This document shows, piece after piece, positions 15,184-23,283 of a DNA stretch of 64,000 bases. The notes under the pieces are model-generated. The model was given only the letters and a program-made list of their open reading frames with translations. It was not told the origin of the DNA and did no database searches. This DNA is from an uncultured Candidatus Saccharibacteria bacterium (GTDB lineage Bacteria; Patescibacteriota; Saccharimonadia; Saccharimonadales; Saccharimonadaceae), in assembly GCA_937889535.1 (NCBI GenBank), contig CALBZW010000022.1:1-64000 (forward strand). Reading direction: 5' to 3'. Positions within the stretch are counted from its first letter, which is position 1; each line of letters starts with the position of its first letter. A program made the position numbers and the translations under genes.

Positions 15184-16509
15184 ATGCCCGAGATTAAGCC
15201 AACAGAGGTAGAGAGTTCAGCAAGCATTAAGGTCGTCGGTGTCGGTGGTGCAGGTAATTCGGCGATTAACCGGATGAAAGAAGTCGGTTTGTCTGGGGTG
15301 GAATTTGTTGCGGTAAATACCGATGCACAGGCTTTGCATCATTCGAGCGCTGAGACGAAGGTGCATATCGGGAAAGGCTTGGGTGCTGGTGGTGATCCGG
15401 ATAAGGGTCGCGAAGCGGCTGATAGTGCGCGCGAGGCGATTGGAAAGTCGCTGGAAGGTGCGGACATGGTGTTTATCACGCTGGGTGCGGGCGGTGGTAC
15501 CGGTTCTGGTGCCGGCCCGGTAGTAGCGGAAGAAGCGAAAAATCGCGATATTTTGACGGTTGGTGTAGCGACGAAGCCATTTACTTTTGAGGGCCCGAAA
15601 CGACGTGAAAATGCTGATGAGGCGATTGCGAACTTGTCACGGAATGTGGATGCGTTGATTACGATTCCGAATGATCGGTTATTGCAGACGATTGACCCGA
15701 GGACGCCGTTGCTTGAGACGTTTAAGATTGCTGATGATGTACTGCGGCAGGGTGTGCAGGGGATTTCGGAGCTGATTACGGAACATGCGCTGATTAACTT
15801 GGACTTTGCAGATGTGAAAGCCGTGATGAAGAATGCCGGCTCGGCCCTGATGGGGATTGGGCGCGCGAGCGGTGATAATCGAGCGGTGTTGGCAGCGCAA
15901 CAAGCGATTGAGTCTCCGTTGATTGAGGTGAAGATTGACGGTGCGAGAGGTGTGTTGTTTAGCGTTGCTGGCGGATATGATATGGCGATGAGTGAAATTC
16001 AGGACGCGGCGGAAGTGATTACGGGGTCGGTAGCGCCAGATGCGAATATTATCTTTGGTGCGAGCATTCGGCCAGAGTTGGAAGATGAAATCGTCGTGAC
16101 GGTGGTGGCGACAGGGTTTGATTCAGAGTATTACCGGAAGTTGGATGCGGAACGGGCAGCCGAGGAGCAGAGCAGCTATTCTGGTCAGACAGTGGCAGAT
16201 GTGGTTGATATGAGTAATACCGGTGGGTATGGTAGCACGAGTGGGTATAGCGGGGGATATGGGGGTGGTTATGGTAGTAGTAATGAGAGCGTTTGCGCGA
16301 GCGCGAGTCATGATACGTATGCGCAGAGAGAACAGGCAGTGTCGAATCAGCCAGCTGTGCCACAGCAGCCGAGTGTGGAGCCAGCGAGCGCAGACTTTAC
16401 GGCTGAAAATCGGACGAATATGTGGGATTCAATTCGGACCGAAAATGAAGACGATCTAGATGTTCCGCCAAGTTTGCGTGAGCGGCTACGCGGGAAGAAG
16501 GAGCAGTAA
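15184..16509 (+). CDS. ftsZ: Cell division protein FtsZ
   Basis: This tubulin-like GTPase forms the division ring. The GTP-binding signature GAGGGTGSGAGPV is at about residues 101-113, preceded by VGVGGAGNSAINRM, and the T7 synergy loop is NLDFADVK. After the core (to about residue 315) comes a Gly/Tyr/Ser linker (GGYGSTSGYSGGYGGGYG) of about 100 residues and the C-terminal conserved peptide region DDLDVPPSLRERLRGKK. The nrdR-like gene follows seven bases later and is probably co-transcribed. Confidence 0.95.
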   Translation: MPEIKPTEVESSASIKVVGVGGAGNSAINRMKEVGLSGVEFVAVNTDAQALHHSSAETKVHIGKGLGAGGDPDKGREAADSAREAIGKSLEGADMVFITLGAGGGTGSGAGPVVAEEAKNRDILTVGVATKPFTFEGPKRRENADEAIANLSRNVDALITIPNDRLLQTIDPRTPLLETFKIADDVLRQGVQGISELITEHALINLDFADVKAVMKNAGSALMGIGRASGDNRAVLAAQQAIESPLIEVKIDGARGVLFSVAGGYDMAMSEIQDAAEVITGSVAPDANIIFGASIRPELEDEIVVTVVATGFDSEYYRKLDAERAAEEQSSYSGQTVADVVDMSNTGGYGSTSGYSGGYGGGYGSSNESVCASASHDTYAQREQAVSNQPAVPQQPSVEPASADFTAENRTNMWDSIRTENEDDLDVPPSLRERLRGKKEQ

Positions 16510-16515
16510 GCCGAG

Positions 16516-16962
16516 ATGGCGACGACTCCGAGAATCGGTGATAGTAAAGTTCTCGAGAGCCGTGAGACGGACGATGGAACTACGATTCGTCGGCGGCGAG
16601 TGAGCCCAGATGGGCGGCGATTTACGACGTATGAGCGGATTGAATTGCCGCAGTTGATGGTGCGCAAGCGAAGCGGTAATAGAGAGGTTTTTGATCGGGA
16701 TAAGTTGGCGACGTCAGTGAGGCGGAGTGTAGGGAAATTCTTAGGTTCAGAACTGGCGATTGAAGAAGTCGTGAACGCGGTCGAAGAGAGATTGCGACAG
16801 GATGGTAAGGAGATTGTCGGATATGAGGAGGTGGGGAATACGGTGTTAGATGTTTTGGCTGAGAAAAATGAAGTTGCGTATGTGAGGTATGCGAGCGTGT
16901 TTTCAGACTTCAAGACATTGGGGGATTTTGAGAGGATTTTACGTGAAAGGAGGGCGAAATAA
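16516..16962 (+). CDS. nrdR: NrdR-like repressor lacking the zinc ribbon cysteines
   Basis: NrdR represses ribonucleotide reductase genes through an ATP-cone. The ATP-cone is clear (LPQLMVRKRSGNREVFDRDKLATSV to VAYVRYASVFSDFKTLGDF), as are the family linkers DSKVLESRETDDGTTIRRRR and RRFTTYE. But the two CxxC pairs that build the N-terminal zinc ribbon are absent: the start reads MATTPRIGDSKV where the family has MxCPFC, and VSPDGRRF where it has CxxCxxRF. I find no cysteine in the whole 148-residue protein. Either DNA binding is done without zinc or the role has changed. It is squeezed between ftsZ and a thioredoxin-like gene. Confidence 0.85.
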   Translation: MATTPRIGDSKVLESRETDDGTTIRRRRVSPDGRRFTTYERIELPQLMVRKRSGNREVFDRDKLATSVRRSVGKFLGSELAIEEVVNAVEERLRQDGKEIVGYEEVGNTVLDVLAEKNEVAYVRYASVFSDFKTLGDFERILRERRAK

Positions 16963-17225
16963 TGAGAGTAGTTTGTGTTTGGCGCGAAGGTGAGGATTAT
17001 TCGCGTATCGTGAGAGAATGGATGCGGGAATTTGAACGGCGGACGGGGAGAGAAATTGAGAGTCTGGATCCGCAAACGCATGAGGGTGAGGGCTTTTGTC
17101 AGGCATATGATGTAGTAGAATATCCGACGATGATGGCACTGGATAACAAGGGTGGAGTCTTGGAGATGTGGCGAGGAAAGATGCTGCCGACGTTTGATGA
17201 GGTGAATTATTGGGCGATGCAGTAG
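16962..17225 (+). CDS. Small thioredoxin-fold-like protein without CxxC
   Basis: The ATG overlaps the nrdR stop (TAATG). The 87-residue product MRVVCVWREGEDYSRIVREWMREFERR... EYPTMMALDNKGGVLEMWRGKMLP has the strand order and the cis-Pro-like YPT of thioredoxins and glutaredoxins, but only single Cys residues (Cys5 and one in GFCQAY), not CxxC. Redox activity is therefore unlikely in the classical form. The assignment is from pattern only. Confidence 0.5.
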   Translation: MRVVCVWREGEDYSRIVREWMREFERRTGREIESLDPQTHEGEGFCQAYDVVEYPTMMALDNKGGVLEMWRGKMLPTFDEVNYWAMQ

Positions 17226-17247
17226 ACGGCTTCTAGTAACATGAAGA

Positions 17248-17309
17248 AAGAGGCGCAGATGCGCCTCTTCTATCCATTAATCTTCTGTACAGAAGATTAA
17301 TGGATAGAA
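17248..17309. terminator. Terminator hairpin followed by a 42-bp perfect palindrome
   Basis: AAGAGGCGC and GCGCCTCTT pair around AGAT. Directly after, 17268-17309 is a perfect palindrome: TTCTATCCATTAATCTTCTG, then TA, then its exact complement. It separates two convergent genes, so it can act as a bidirectional terminator; the length and perfection of the second stem are unusual. Confidence 0.7.
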
Positions 17310-17318
17310 ATAGAGGTT

Positions 17319-17802
17319 TTACGGGCGGAAATTGTCGGGAAGGTATTGCTCGACGAGATCACCGTTTTCTTGGTAGATTTTGTCGATAACTCCCTGATAG
17401 CTGCCTTGCGGGCTGGGGGTCATATAATAGAGATGAAATTTTGCTTTTACGTCGTTTGTCGGCTAACTTCTTGAAGTCAACTAATCCGATGATATTGAGG
17501 GTGGATTGATCGCCTAACTCATAGATTCTGGGAGGTAGATTCGGATCGACGCGACTCTTGACTTCCAAATAGGGTTGGACTTTGAGATGAATGCAATCCT
17601 TAATCTTGGGGATTTTGTTGGGGCCGTGGACGCCAAGGAAGAGGTTAAGCTCTTCGGGGTTCATAGATTCAATCCAACGTCTGCGATGATCGTTTAAAGC
17701 AACTTGATGGTGTCGGTCTTTGAGGCGTCGCCAGGGGCTGCAGGTTTTCGGGTTTCTACGGGTGCGTCGCTTGCGGCTGGCGCTAAGTAAATAATTATCC
17801 AT
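17319..17802 (-). pseudogene. Hypothetical gene interrupted by a one-base frameshift
   Basis: The reading frame from the ATG at 17802 runs to about 17450 and then shifts. In the first frame the end reads SKISSLLYDPQPARQ and stops at 17359; one frame over the same DNA reads DVKAKFHLYYMTPSPQGSYQ and goes on through DKIYQENGDLVEQYLP to a TAA at 17319-17321. The second reading is far more protein-like. One extra A near the GACAAACGAC stretch explains it. The intact protein would have about 160 residues: a very basic N-terminus (SRKRRTRRNPK), then MNPEELNLFLG and VQPYLEVKSRVDPNLPPRIYELG. I recognise no family. It may be a decaying gene, a sequencing error or real slippage. Confidence 0.55.
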
Positions 17803-17907
17803 ATTATTCTATTCTCCTTTCAAAAGTACTGGGGTCAGCGGTAATCAGGTTGATGCTTATGCTAAAATAAGACATCCTAAAAGAAGGTACGGAGTACCCA
17901 TATTTCT

Positions 17908-17938
17908 ATTGTATCATAGATTGCCAAAAAAGTCAATA
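17908..17938 (-). promoter_or_regulatory. Promoter of the frameshifted gene
   Basis: On the minus strand TTGACT, a 17-base spacer ending in TGA, and TACAAT form a strong promoter with a leader of about 100 bases. AAGGAG precedes the ATG. The rest of the 17803-18020 interval holds nothing else I can name. Confidence 0.6.
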
Positions 17939-18007
17939 TTCATCTGGGACGGAAAGATGTTGGTTTGCGGCTGATAGGGGTTATTGCGGGGTAGGGGCGG
18001 TTTGTGC

Positions 18008-18013
18008 TATAAT
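18008..18013 (+). promoter_or_regulatory. Extended -10 box of ileS
   Basis: TGC-TATAAT ends seven bases before the ATG; leaderless transcript. Confidence 0.7.
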
Positions 18014-18020
18014 ATAGGGT

Positions 18021-21000
18021 ATGAAATATAAGGCAGGGAGCCGACGACGCGCTGCGGAGTATGAGCGAGCGCTCGTTGAGTGGTGGAAGAAGAATAAGAT
18101 ATTTGAGAAATCGGTCGAGCAGCGACCGGTGGATGATAGTTATGTATTTTATGACGGACCTCCATTTATTACGGGGATGCCACACCATGGGACCTTGCTT
18201 TCTAGTATCGTGAAAGACGCAGTACCGCGGTTTTGGACGATGCGGGGGAAACGAGTTGAGCGACGTTGGGGTTGGGATTGTCACGGCTTGCCGGCGGAGA
18301 ATTTTGTCGAGAAGCAGTTGGGAATTACGGATCGGCGGGAGATTGGCACGAAGTGGTCGCTAGAGGATTATATTCTGAAGGCGAGGGAGAGTATGGTGGC
18401 GAACTCCGAGACTTGGCAGGGGACGATTGACCGGATTGGGCGCTGGGTGGAGTTTGAGAATGCTTATCGGACGATGAATAAAGACTTTATGGAGTCAGTG
18501 TGGTGGGCGTTTAAGACGTTGTATGAGGCAGGGAAGATTTATGAGGGGGCGAAAGTCTTGATGTATGATACGAAGTTTGCGACGCCGGTGTCGAAGTCGG
18601 AAGTGACGATGGATAATGATGCGTATCAAGAGGTGACAGATCCGTCGGCGTATGTGAAATTCAAGCTAGTTGGTGAGAATGCGGCGCGTATTCACGAGGG
18701 GGCGTCGGAAATTTACTTGTTGGCGTGGACGACGACGCCGTGGACTTTGGTGGGGAATATGGCACTGGCGGTGAATCCAGAGCTGGAATATGGGTTGTAT
18801 TGGAATGAAAAAGGTGAATTCGTGGTCGCGGGGACGGGATTTGCGAAAGAGCAAGAGAAATGGGAGGAACTGGCGAAGTTTAAGGGGGAGGAACTGGTTG
18901 GACTAGAGTACGAGGCGCTAGAAGTTGAAGGTGGGGTGAAGCTGGTGGACTGGCAGAAGTTTGACAAGGGGTATTATGAAAGTAGGGCAGAGAACGCGCA
19001 TCGAGTGTGGGGGGCGGAGTTTGTGTCGGATAGTGACGGCACGGGGATTGTGCACATTGCACCGGCGTACGGTGAGGATGACTATGAGTTGGGGCGGAAA
19101 TGTGGTGTGCCGTGCGTGGATGTTTTGGATGAATATGGGGATTATTTGCCAGGGGCGGATGACGGCTTGAGAGCGGCGGGGGTGCGGCCGAATGAAGAGG
19201 GGCAGATTCAGATTTGGGAAGCGAATAAGTTTATCGCGAAGTGTCTGGAAGCGAATGGGCCGATTGAGAAGATTGAATACATTAAGCATGAATATCCGTT
19301 TAATCCGAGAAGTAAGCAGCGGATAATGTACCGGGCGTTTCCGAGTTGGTTTTTCGATGTGCAAGGTTCTAAACCATTGATGATTGCGCAGAATGAGAAT
19401 GTGAATTGGTTTCCGGGGTATCTGAAAGAGGGGCGGTTTAAGAAGAATATTGAACAAGCGCCGGATTGGAATTTGAGCCGGGACCGGTTCTGGGCGACAG
19501 CGATGCCGGTGTGGAAGAGTGAAGAGGGTAGCGTGAAGGTTGTTGGGGGGTATGATGAGTTGGAGAAGTTGAGCGGAGTCAGGCTAAACGACTATCATCG
19601 GCCATGGGTGGATGAGATTGAGTTTGATGCGTGGGTGAAAGATGGTGAGGTAGTTCCGGAAGAGACGGACGGCGCGAAAAAGGAGCATTTTAAGCGAATT
19701 GAGAAGGTTTTGGACTGTTGGTTCGAGAGTGGGTCGATGCCGTTTGCGCAGTTGCATTATCCGTTTGAGAATAAGGAGAAGTTTGAGCGGAATTATCCGG
19801 CGGATTTCATTGTGGAATATGTGGGGCAGGTGCGAGCGTGGTTTTATTATGTGCACTGTGTGAATACGGCGCTAGCGGAAGTGGGGGGATTTGGGAAGGC
19901 GGCGCAGGAACGCGCAGAAAAGAATGCATTTAAGAATGTGATTACGACGGGGACGCTAGCGGGGAATGATGGGCGGAAGATGTCGAAGTCCTTGGGGAAT
20001 TATACTGACCCAAATGAGTTGATGGATAAGTTTTCGGCGGATGCGCTGAGGTTCTTGTTGCTGAGTAGTCCAGTGCTCTCCGGTGAGGATTTTGCGCTGA
20101 CCGATAAGGATGTGAGTGATGTGGCACGGAAGCTCGCGATGATTTGGAATGTGTATGATTTTTTCACAACCTATGCAGAAGTAGATGGCTGGGAGAGTCC
20201 AGATGGCGATGGGCATTGGCAAGGAGGGTTGAAAAACCCGCTGGACCGGTGGATTATCGCGCGGTTGCATGAGCTGAAGCGAGATGTGACGGCGGGAATG
20301 GAAGAATATAATATTCCGAAGGCACTCTCTGGCGTATTGCCGTTTGTGGACGATCTGAGTAATTGGTTTGTACGGAGGAGTCGAAGGCGATTCTGGAAGA
20401 GTGAGGACGATGGCGATAAAGCGGAAGCGTATTGGACGCTGTGGAAGGTGCTTACGAAGCTCGCGCAGGTGTTGGCGCCGTTTACACCGTTTCTCGCGGA
20501 GGAATTGTGGCAGAAGATGGTCGGCGGGGATGATCCTTCTGCGAGCGTGCATTTGACGGATTGGACTGCGGCGGGGGAGATTGACGAGACGATACTCGCG
20601 GAGATGCAGCGCGTAAGGGATGTGATCGCGGAAGGTCTGAGGCTTAGGATGTATAAAGATGAGCATGAAGAGCAGGTGAAGGTGCGGCAGCCGCTCGCAG
20701 AGTTGGTTTATGATGGGGAAAAATTGCCGGAGTGGGGTGAGGAAATTGTGCGAGATGAGGTGAACGTGAAGCGCGTGACCCAGGGGGAGAAGATGTGGGT
20801 CGATAAGACGATTACTAATGAGCTGGCGCAAGAGGGGTGGACGCGAGAGCTGGTAAGGGCGGTACAAAGCGCGCGAAAGAAAGCGGGGTTGAACGTAGAT
20901 GACAGGGTTAGGCTGGACGTGGAGGCAGATGTGCCGGAAGAATGGCGGGAGATGCTGATGAACGAGGTGCTGGCTGAAAGTCTAGTTAGGGGGAAGAATT

Positions 21001-21065
21001 ATGCGTATGATGAACTTGTCAAGGTAAATGGGGAGAATGTGACGATTAGTTTGGAGAAGATGTAA
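18021..21065 (+). CDS. ileS: Isoleucyl-tRNA synthetase, eukaryal/archaeal-like type 2
   Basis: It charges tRNA-Ile. The 1014-residue length, the GWDCHGLPAENFVEKQLGI block, the long editing domain (TTTPWTLVGNMALAVNP) and the C-terminal extension without zinc Cys fit type 2 IleS, as in CPR bacteria. The KMSKS loop GRKMSKSLGN is intact. The HIGH motif reads PHHGTLLS, so the last His of HxGH is Thr; this may be a lineage feature and the enzyme looks otherwise complete. It has its own leaderless promoter, and the long-hairpin element starts five bases after its stop. Confidence 0.93.
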   Translation: MKYKAGSRRRAAEYERALVEWWKKNKIFEKSVEQRPVDDSYVFYDGPPFITGMPHHGTLLSSIVKDAVPRFWTMRGKRVERRWGWDCHGLPAENFVEKQLGITDRREIGTKWSLEDYILKARESMVANSETWQGTIDRIGRWVEFENAYRTMNKDFMESVWWAFKTLYEAGKIYEGAKVLMYDTKFATPVSKSEVTMDNDAYQEVTDPSAYVKFKLVGENAARIHEGASEIYLLAWTTTPWTLVGNMALAVNPELEYGLYWNEKGEFVVAGTGFAKEQEKWEELAKFKGEELVGLEYEALEVEGGVKLVDWQKFDKGYYESRAENAHRVWGAEFVSDSDGTGIVHIAPAYGEDDYELGRKCGVPCVDVLDEYGDYLPGADDGLRAAGVRPNEEGQIQIWEANKFIAKCLEANGPIEKIEYIKHEYPFNPRSKQRIMYRAFPSWFFDVQGSKPLMIAQNENVNWFPGYLKEGRFKKNIEQAPDWNLSRDRFWATAMPVWKSEEGSVKVVGGYDELEKLSGVRLNDYHRPWVDEIEFDAWVKDGEVVPEETDGAKKEHFKRIEKVLDCWFESGSMPFAQLHYPFENKEKFERNYPADFIVEYVGQVRAWFYYVHCVNTALAEVGGFGKAAQERAEKNAFKNVITTGTLAGNDGRKMSKSLGNYTDPNELMDKFSADALRFLLLSSPVLSGEDFALTDKDVSDVARKLAMIWNVYDFFTTYAEVDGWESPDGDGHWQGGLKNPLDRWIIARLHELKRDVTAGMEEYNIPKALSGVLPFVDDLSNWFVRRSRRRFWKSEDDGDKAEAYWTLWKVLTKLAQVLAPFTPFLAEELWQKMVGGDDPSASVHLTDWTAAGEIDETILAEMQRVRDVIAEGLRLRMYKDEHEEQVKVRQPLAELVYDGEKLPEWGEEIVRDEVNVKRVTQGEKMWVDKTITNELAQEGWTRELVRAVQSARKKAGLNVDDRVRLDVEADVPEEWREMLMNEVLAESLVRGKNYAYDELVKVNGENVTISLEKM

Positions 21066-21070
21066 GGGGG

Positions 21071-21312
21071 TTGGTGTTTTATGCCCCCTATTTTCACTAC
21101 TCCCTAGCTCACCCCAGCCTAGTTTTAGGAATGCTGAGTCTCACGCCAAGGTCTGTTTTTGGATTTTACCCCGATGGGTCGAAAAAGTTCCGTTTGGTCA
21201 CGCTGACTTTTTCTAAAATCCAAAAACAGACCTTGGGTTCGGCTCTTTTATATTCCTAAAACTAGACTAGAGTAAGCTAGGAATAGGTTAGTTAAGGTTT
21301 ATAAAACACCAA
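21071..21312 (+). repeat. Long-hairpin element, copy 1 (E1)
   Basis: The outer ends TTGGTGTTTTAT and ATAAAACACCAA pair. Inside, CTAGTTTTAGGAAT pairs with ATTCCTAAAACTAG, and a 23-bp perfect stem (21146-21168 with 21214-21236) leads to an apex with GAAAAAGTTCC and GCTGACTTTTTC. Homologous copies lie at 36545 and 46079. The stem sequences differ between copies but remain paired, while apex and internal-loop bases are conserved. It follows ileS co-directionally and precedes a DGR variable repeat. It may be a structured RNA, a mobile hairpin or a retrohoming signal; the function is unknown. Confidence 0.8.
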
Positions 21313-21327
21313 GTTATCTCTGTTGAA

Positions 21328-21352
21328 AATGAGTTGAACTTGTACGTGGTGT
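21328..21352 (+). other. Short hairpin between E1 and the variable repeat
   Basis: AACTTGTAC and GTACAAGTT form a 9-bp perfect stem about 25 bases upstream of the variable-repeat border. The copy after parB has the same hairpin extended to 12 bp (TTGAACTTGTAC) with a different loop. Confidence 0.6.
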
Positions 21353-21374
21353 ACAAGTTGGAATTTACCACTTA

Positions 21375-21586
21375 CTTTTGTCCGTAGCGGGTATATATAT
21401 CCTCCGGATGGCGCGGTCAACTACGTTGGTAACGCCGGCTATGGTTGGTCGCAGACTTCTAGGTCGTCGACTTACACATACTTCCTGGGCACGGTTCCTG
21501 CGGGTGTTGATCCGTTGAGCATCAGCTACCGTTATCATGGTTTCCCCCTCCGCTGCCTCTACCCAGGTAGTGCCTAATGGAGGAAA
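21375..21586 (+). repeat. Orphan DGR variable repeat VR-A
   Basis: Bounded by CTTTTGTCCGTAGCGG and GGTTTCCCCCTCCGCTG, then the tail CTACCCAGGTAG and TAATGGAGG. The translation FVRSGYIYPPDGAVNYVG... YRYHGFPLRCLYPGSA aligns with the template-encoded FISUMP-like sequence and ends with a stop in the tail. Upstream, the frame meets a stop within about 17 codons and has no start, so it is not part of an intact target gene. Confidence 0.8.
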
Positions 21587-21896
21587 GAGAAAGATATGAG
21601 GAATAGCTACTTTCAGGACCCGCTTGACCCGTCCCATCTTCGCTTTGCTCAGATTCTAGGGCGTCGCCTTGGAATAGAATGTTAGCATTCTATTCTCTCG
21701 GACTCCTACTAGATTCGTTACAGGCGGGTCTGCGCTTCGCTCGCTCCCCGTTGGTGCGGCTATCGCCTTCTGCGGGCGTCGTCTCGGAAGAAGTAGAGCG
21801 TGCTCTACTTCTTCGCTCGTCTTCTACGCAGTTCGCGAAGATTCCCAAGAAGCAGCTATTTATCATCCTCACTCTTTTCCTTACTGGTTCTGGTAC
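21587..21896. other. Spacer between two convergent variable repeats
   Basis: No gene is seen. Several hairpins are present: GACCCGC (21629) with GCGGGTC (21723), AATAGAATG with CATTCTATT around 21672-21694, and GAAGAAGTAGAGC with GCTCTACTTCTTC near 21788-21815. The GAATAGCT and AGCTATTT stretches near both ends suggest that the whole spacer is one imperfect palindrome. Confidence 0.5.
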
Positions 21897-22108
21897 GGCA
21901 GCGGAGGGAAAGCCCGTTATAACGCGGTCCGCTATAGGATGTTCCAGAACTAGTAGGATGAGAGTATAAAACATAAGTAGTATTAGACGAATGAGAAACT
22001 CGAGATCGCATGGTCACCTCATATCCGACGTGGCTGATTTGTCCGCCATCGAGCTGCAACCATCCACTACGGACAAAAGCCAATGGTAACTGTACTATGG
22101 TGGTGGCG
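21897..22108 (-). repeat. Orphan DGR variable repeat VR-B
   Basis: On the minus strand it begins with CACCACCATAGTACAG, then CCATTGGCTTTTGTCC and GTAGTGG, and ends in CTTTCCCTCCGCTGCC. The translation is LPLAFVRSGWLQLDGGQISHVGYEV... YSGPRYNGLSLRC. The upstream segment is shared almost base for base with VR-C. An in-frame stop lies about 20 codons upstream and there is no ATG, so it is a cassette without a gene. Confidence 0.78.
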
Positions 22109-22325
22109 GGGTAAGCGTTTGTGTTGTGAATAAAATGCAGAAAACATTAAACTTATGCTTGCTAAAAATTTCTAAATTATGTTAGTTTGATTACAGAGCA
22201 ATGGGTAGCTAGTCATTTTGTGGGGTAGGGTGGCGATTAGAAAATGGAGTGTGGAGAAATTAGGTCTTTTTGTTATGGGCGGTGTTTGTTGATAATGATA
22301 AACACTAAGAAAAACAGAAAGGAAC

Positions 22326-22466
22326 ATGAAAAACATGTTAACACTGATTTTAGATTTGCTTAGCAAGCTGCGTAACTGTTCACAGTTAAAGACCAAGACG
22401 AATGTTAAGGTTGATGTTGAGCAAAAAATTACCGTCGTCACGATTATTGTCGATAACGAACGGTAA
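22326..22466 (+). CDS. Possible small protein, 46 residues
   Basis: The ATG follows AGAAAGGAA at proper distance. The product starts MKNMLTLILDLLSKLRNC, an amphipathic or short hydrophobic helix, then KTKTNVKVDVEQKITVVTIIVDNER, a plausible beta hairpin. The codon use is ordinary. It matches no family I know. Its location in a repeat island suggests mobility, but this is weak. Confidence 0.4.
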   Translation: MKNMLTLILDLLSKLRNCSQLKTKTNVKVDVEQKITVVTIIVDNER

Positions 22467-22817
22467 CTTCAAACCGTAATTTAATTGTACTCTACTAAAA
22501 CAGTTATGGCAAGTGTAAAATCCTATTGCTCTATTATGAATTTGGTAATTTATTTGCGATAAATGCAATTATGAAAAACGGGAGAGCAGAGGTGTAATGT
22601 ATGTTTGGTGGGGAATTGTGACCCCTGTAAAATTGACATTTTTGGAAAATAAAGCATAAAAGGTATTGACTTTTTGGAAGATGTGTGCTAACATAGGAAT
22701 TAGTTAGATAATAAATAAACAAATTAAACAAAAAAATATCTAACAAAAATCAAAATATAAAACCGCGAAGGCTGTGAGTGTAGGCCATAGCAAGATAAAA
22801 CAAAAAAGGAAACAGCC
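22467..22817 (+). promoter_or_regulatory. AT-rich promoter and leader region of the gene at 22818
   Basis: TTGACT (22666-22671), a 17-base spacer ending in TGC and TAACAT (22689-22694) form a good promoter; a second TTGACA is at 22632. The remaining leader of about 115 bases is A-rich with a weak stem near AAGGCTGTGAGTGTAGGCC. No gene is seen in 22467-22660. Confidence 0.5.
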
Positions 22818-23081
22818 ATGAGCGAAAAAATCAACTTTAACACCAAAGGAGACACCTATGTAATACCAGATGACGACTTCAATATTCAGGAAGCTGGAGT
22901 CGAGCGAAGTAAAAAAGCGGATTGGAACGATTTTGAATTAATGGGCGCAAATAATAGAGAGGAAGGAGAATATGTCGCGCCAGTAGAGACCGATCCGGCG
23001 AAAATGGAGGCTGCATTAGAGAGAATTAAGAAGAGGAAAATTGGTCTGAGCATCCTAAGTGCGATGCGGAATGCGGCTTAA
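22818..23081 (+). CDS. Hypothetical acidic protein, 87 residues
   Basis: It begins MSEKINFNTKGDTYVIPDDDFNIQEAGV and ends in a basic amphipathic helix (RIKKRKIGLSILSAMRNAA). There is no signal peptide or clear domain. AAAAGGAAA precedes the ATG. It has its own strong promoter and is closed by a perfect terminator, so it is a monocistronic unit. The function is unknown. Confidence 0.6.
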   Translation: MSEKINFNTKGDTYVIPDDDFNIQEAGVERSKKADWNDFELMGANNREEGEYVAPVETDPAKMEAALERIKKRKIGLSILSAMRNAA

Positions 23082-23171
23082 CGGAGAGATTAGCTATAAG
23101 ATAGATTTAAGGATTGATTTCATAAAGTAGAATTTAAGAGGAAAAAGCGTATAAGTTAGATTAAGAAAGTA

Positions 23172-23212
23172 AAATAGTAAAACCCGAACTTATGTTCGGG
23201 TTTTACTATTGT
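23172..23212 (+). terminator. Strong hairpin terminator
   Basis: AATAGTAAAACCCGAAC and its complement form a stem of about 17 bp with a 4-base loop. The stem itself includes a T-run, so it can stop transcription in either direction. Confidence 0.8.
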
Positions 23213-23283
23213 AACAGGGATTGGGGTTGTGCTTTATCTTGCTTTGTGCTAAACTATAAGTAGTTTAAAGAGGTAGTACTATT

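Noticed and set aside
21071..21312. Long-hairpin element as a simple Rho-independent terminator
   Set aside because: It is far too long, has a conserved internal loop and apex, and lacks a T-run after the last stem. Termination may be a side effect only.
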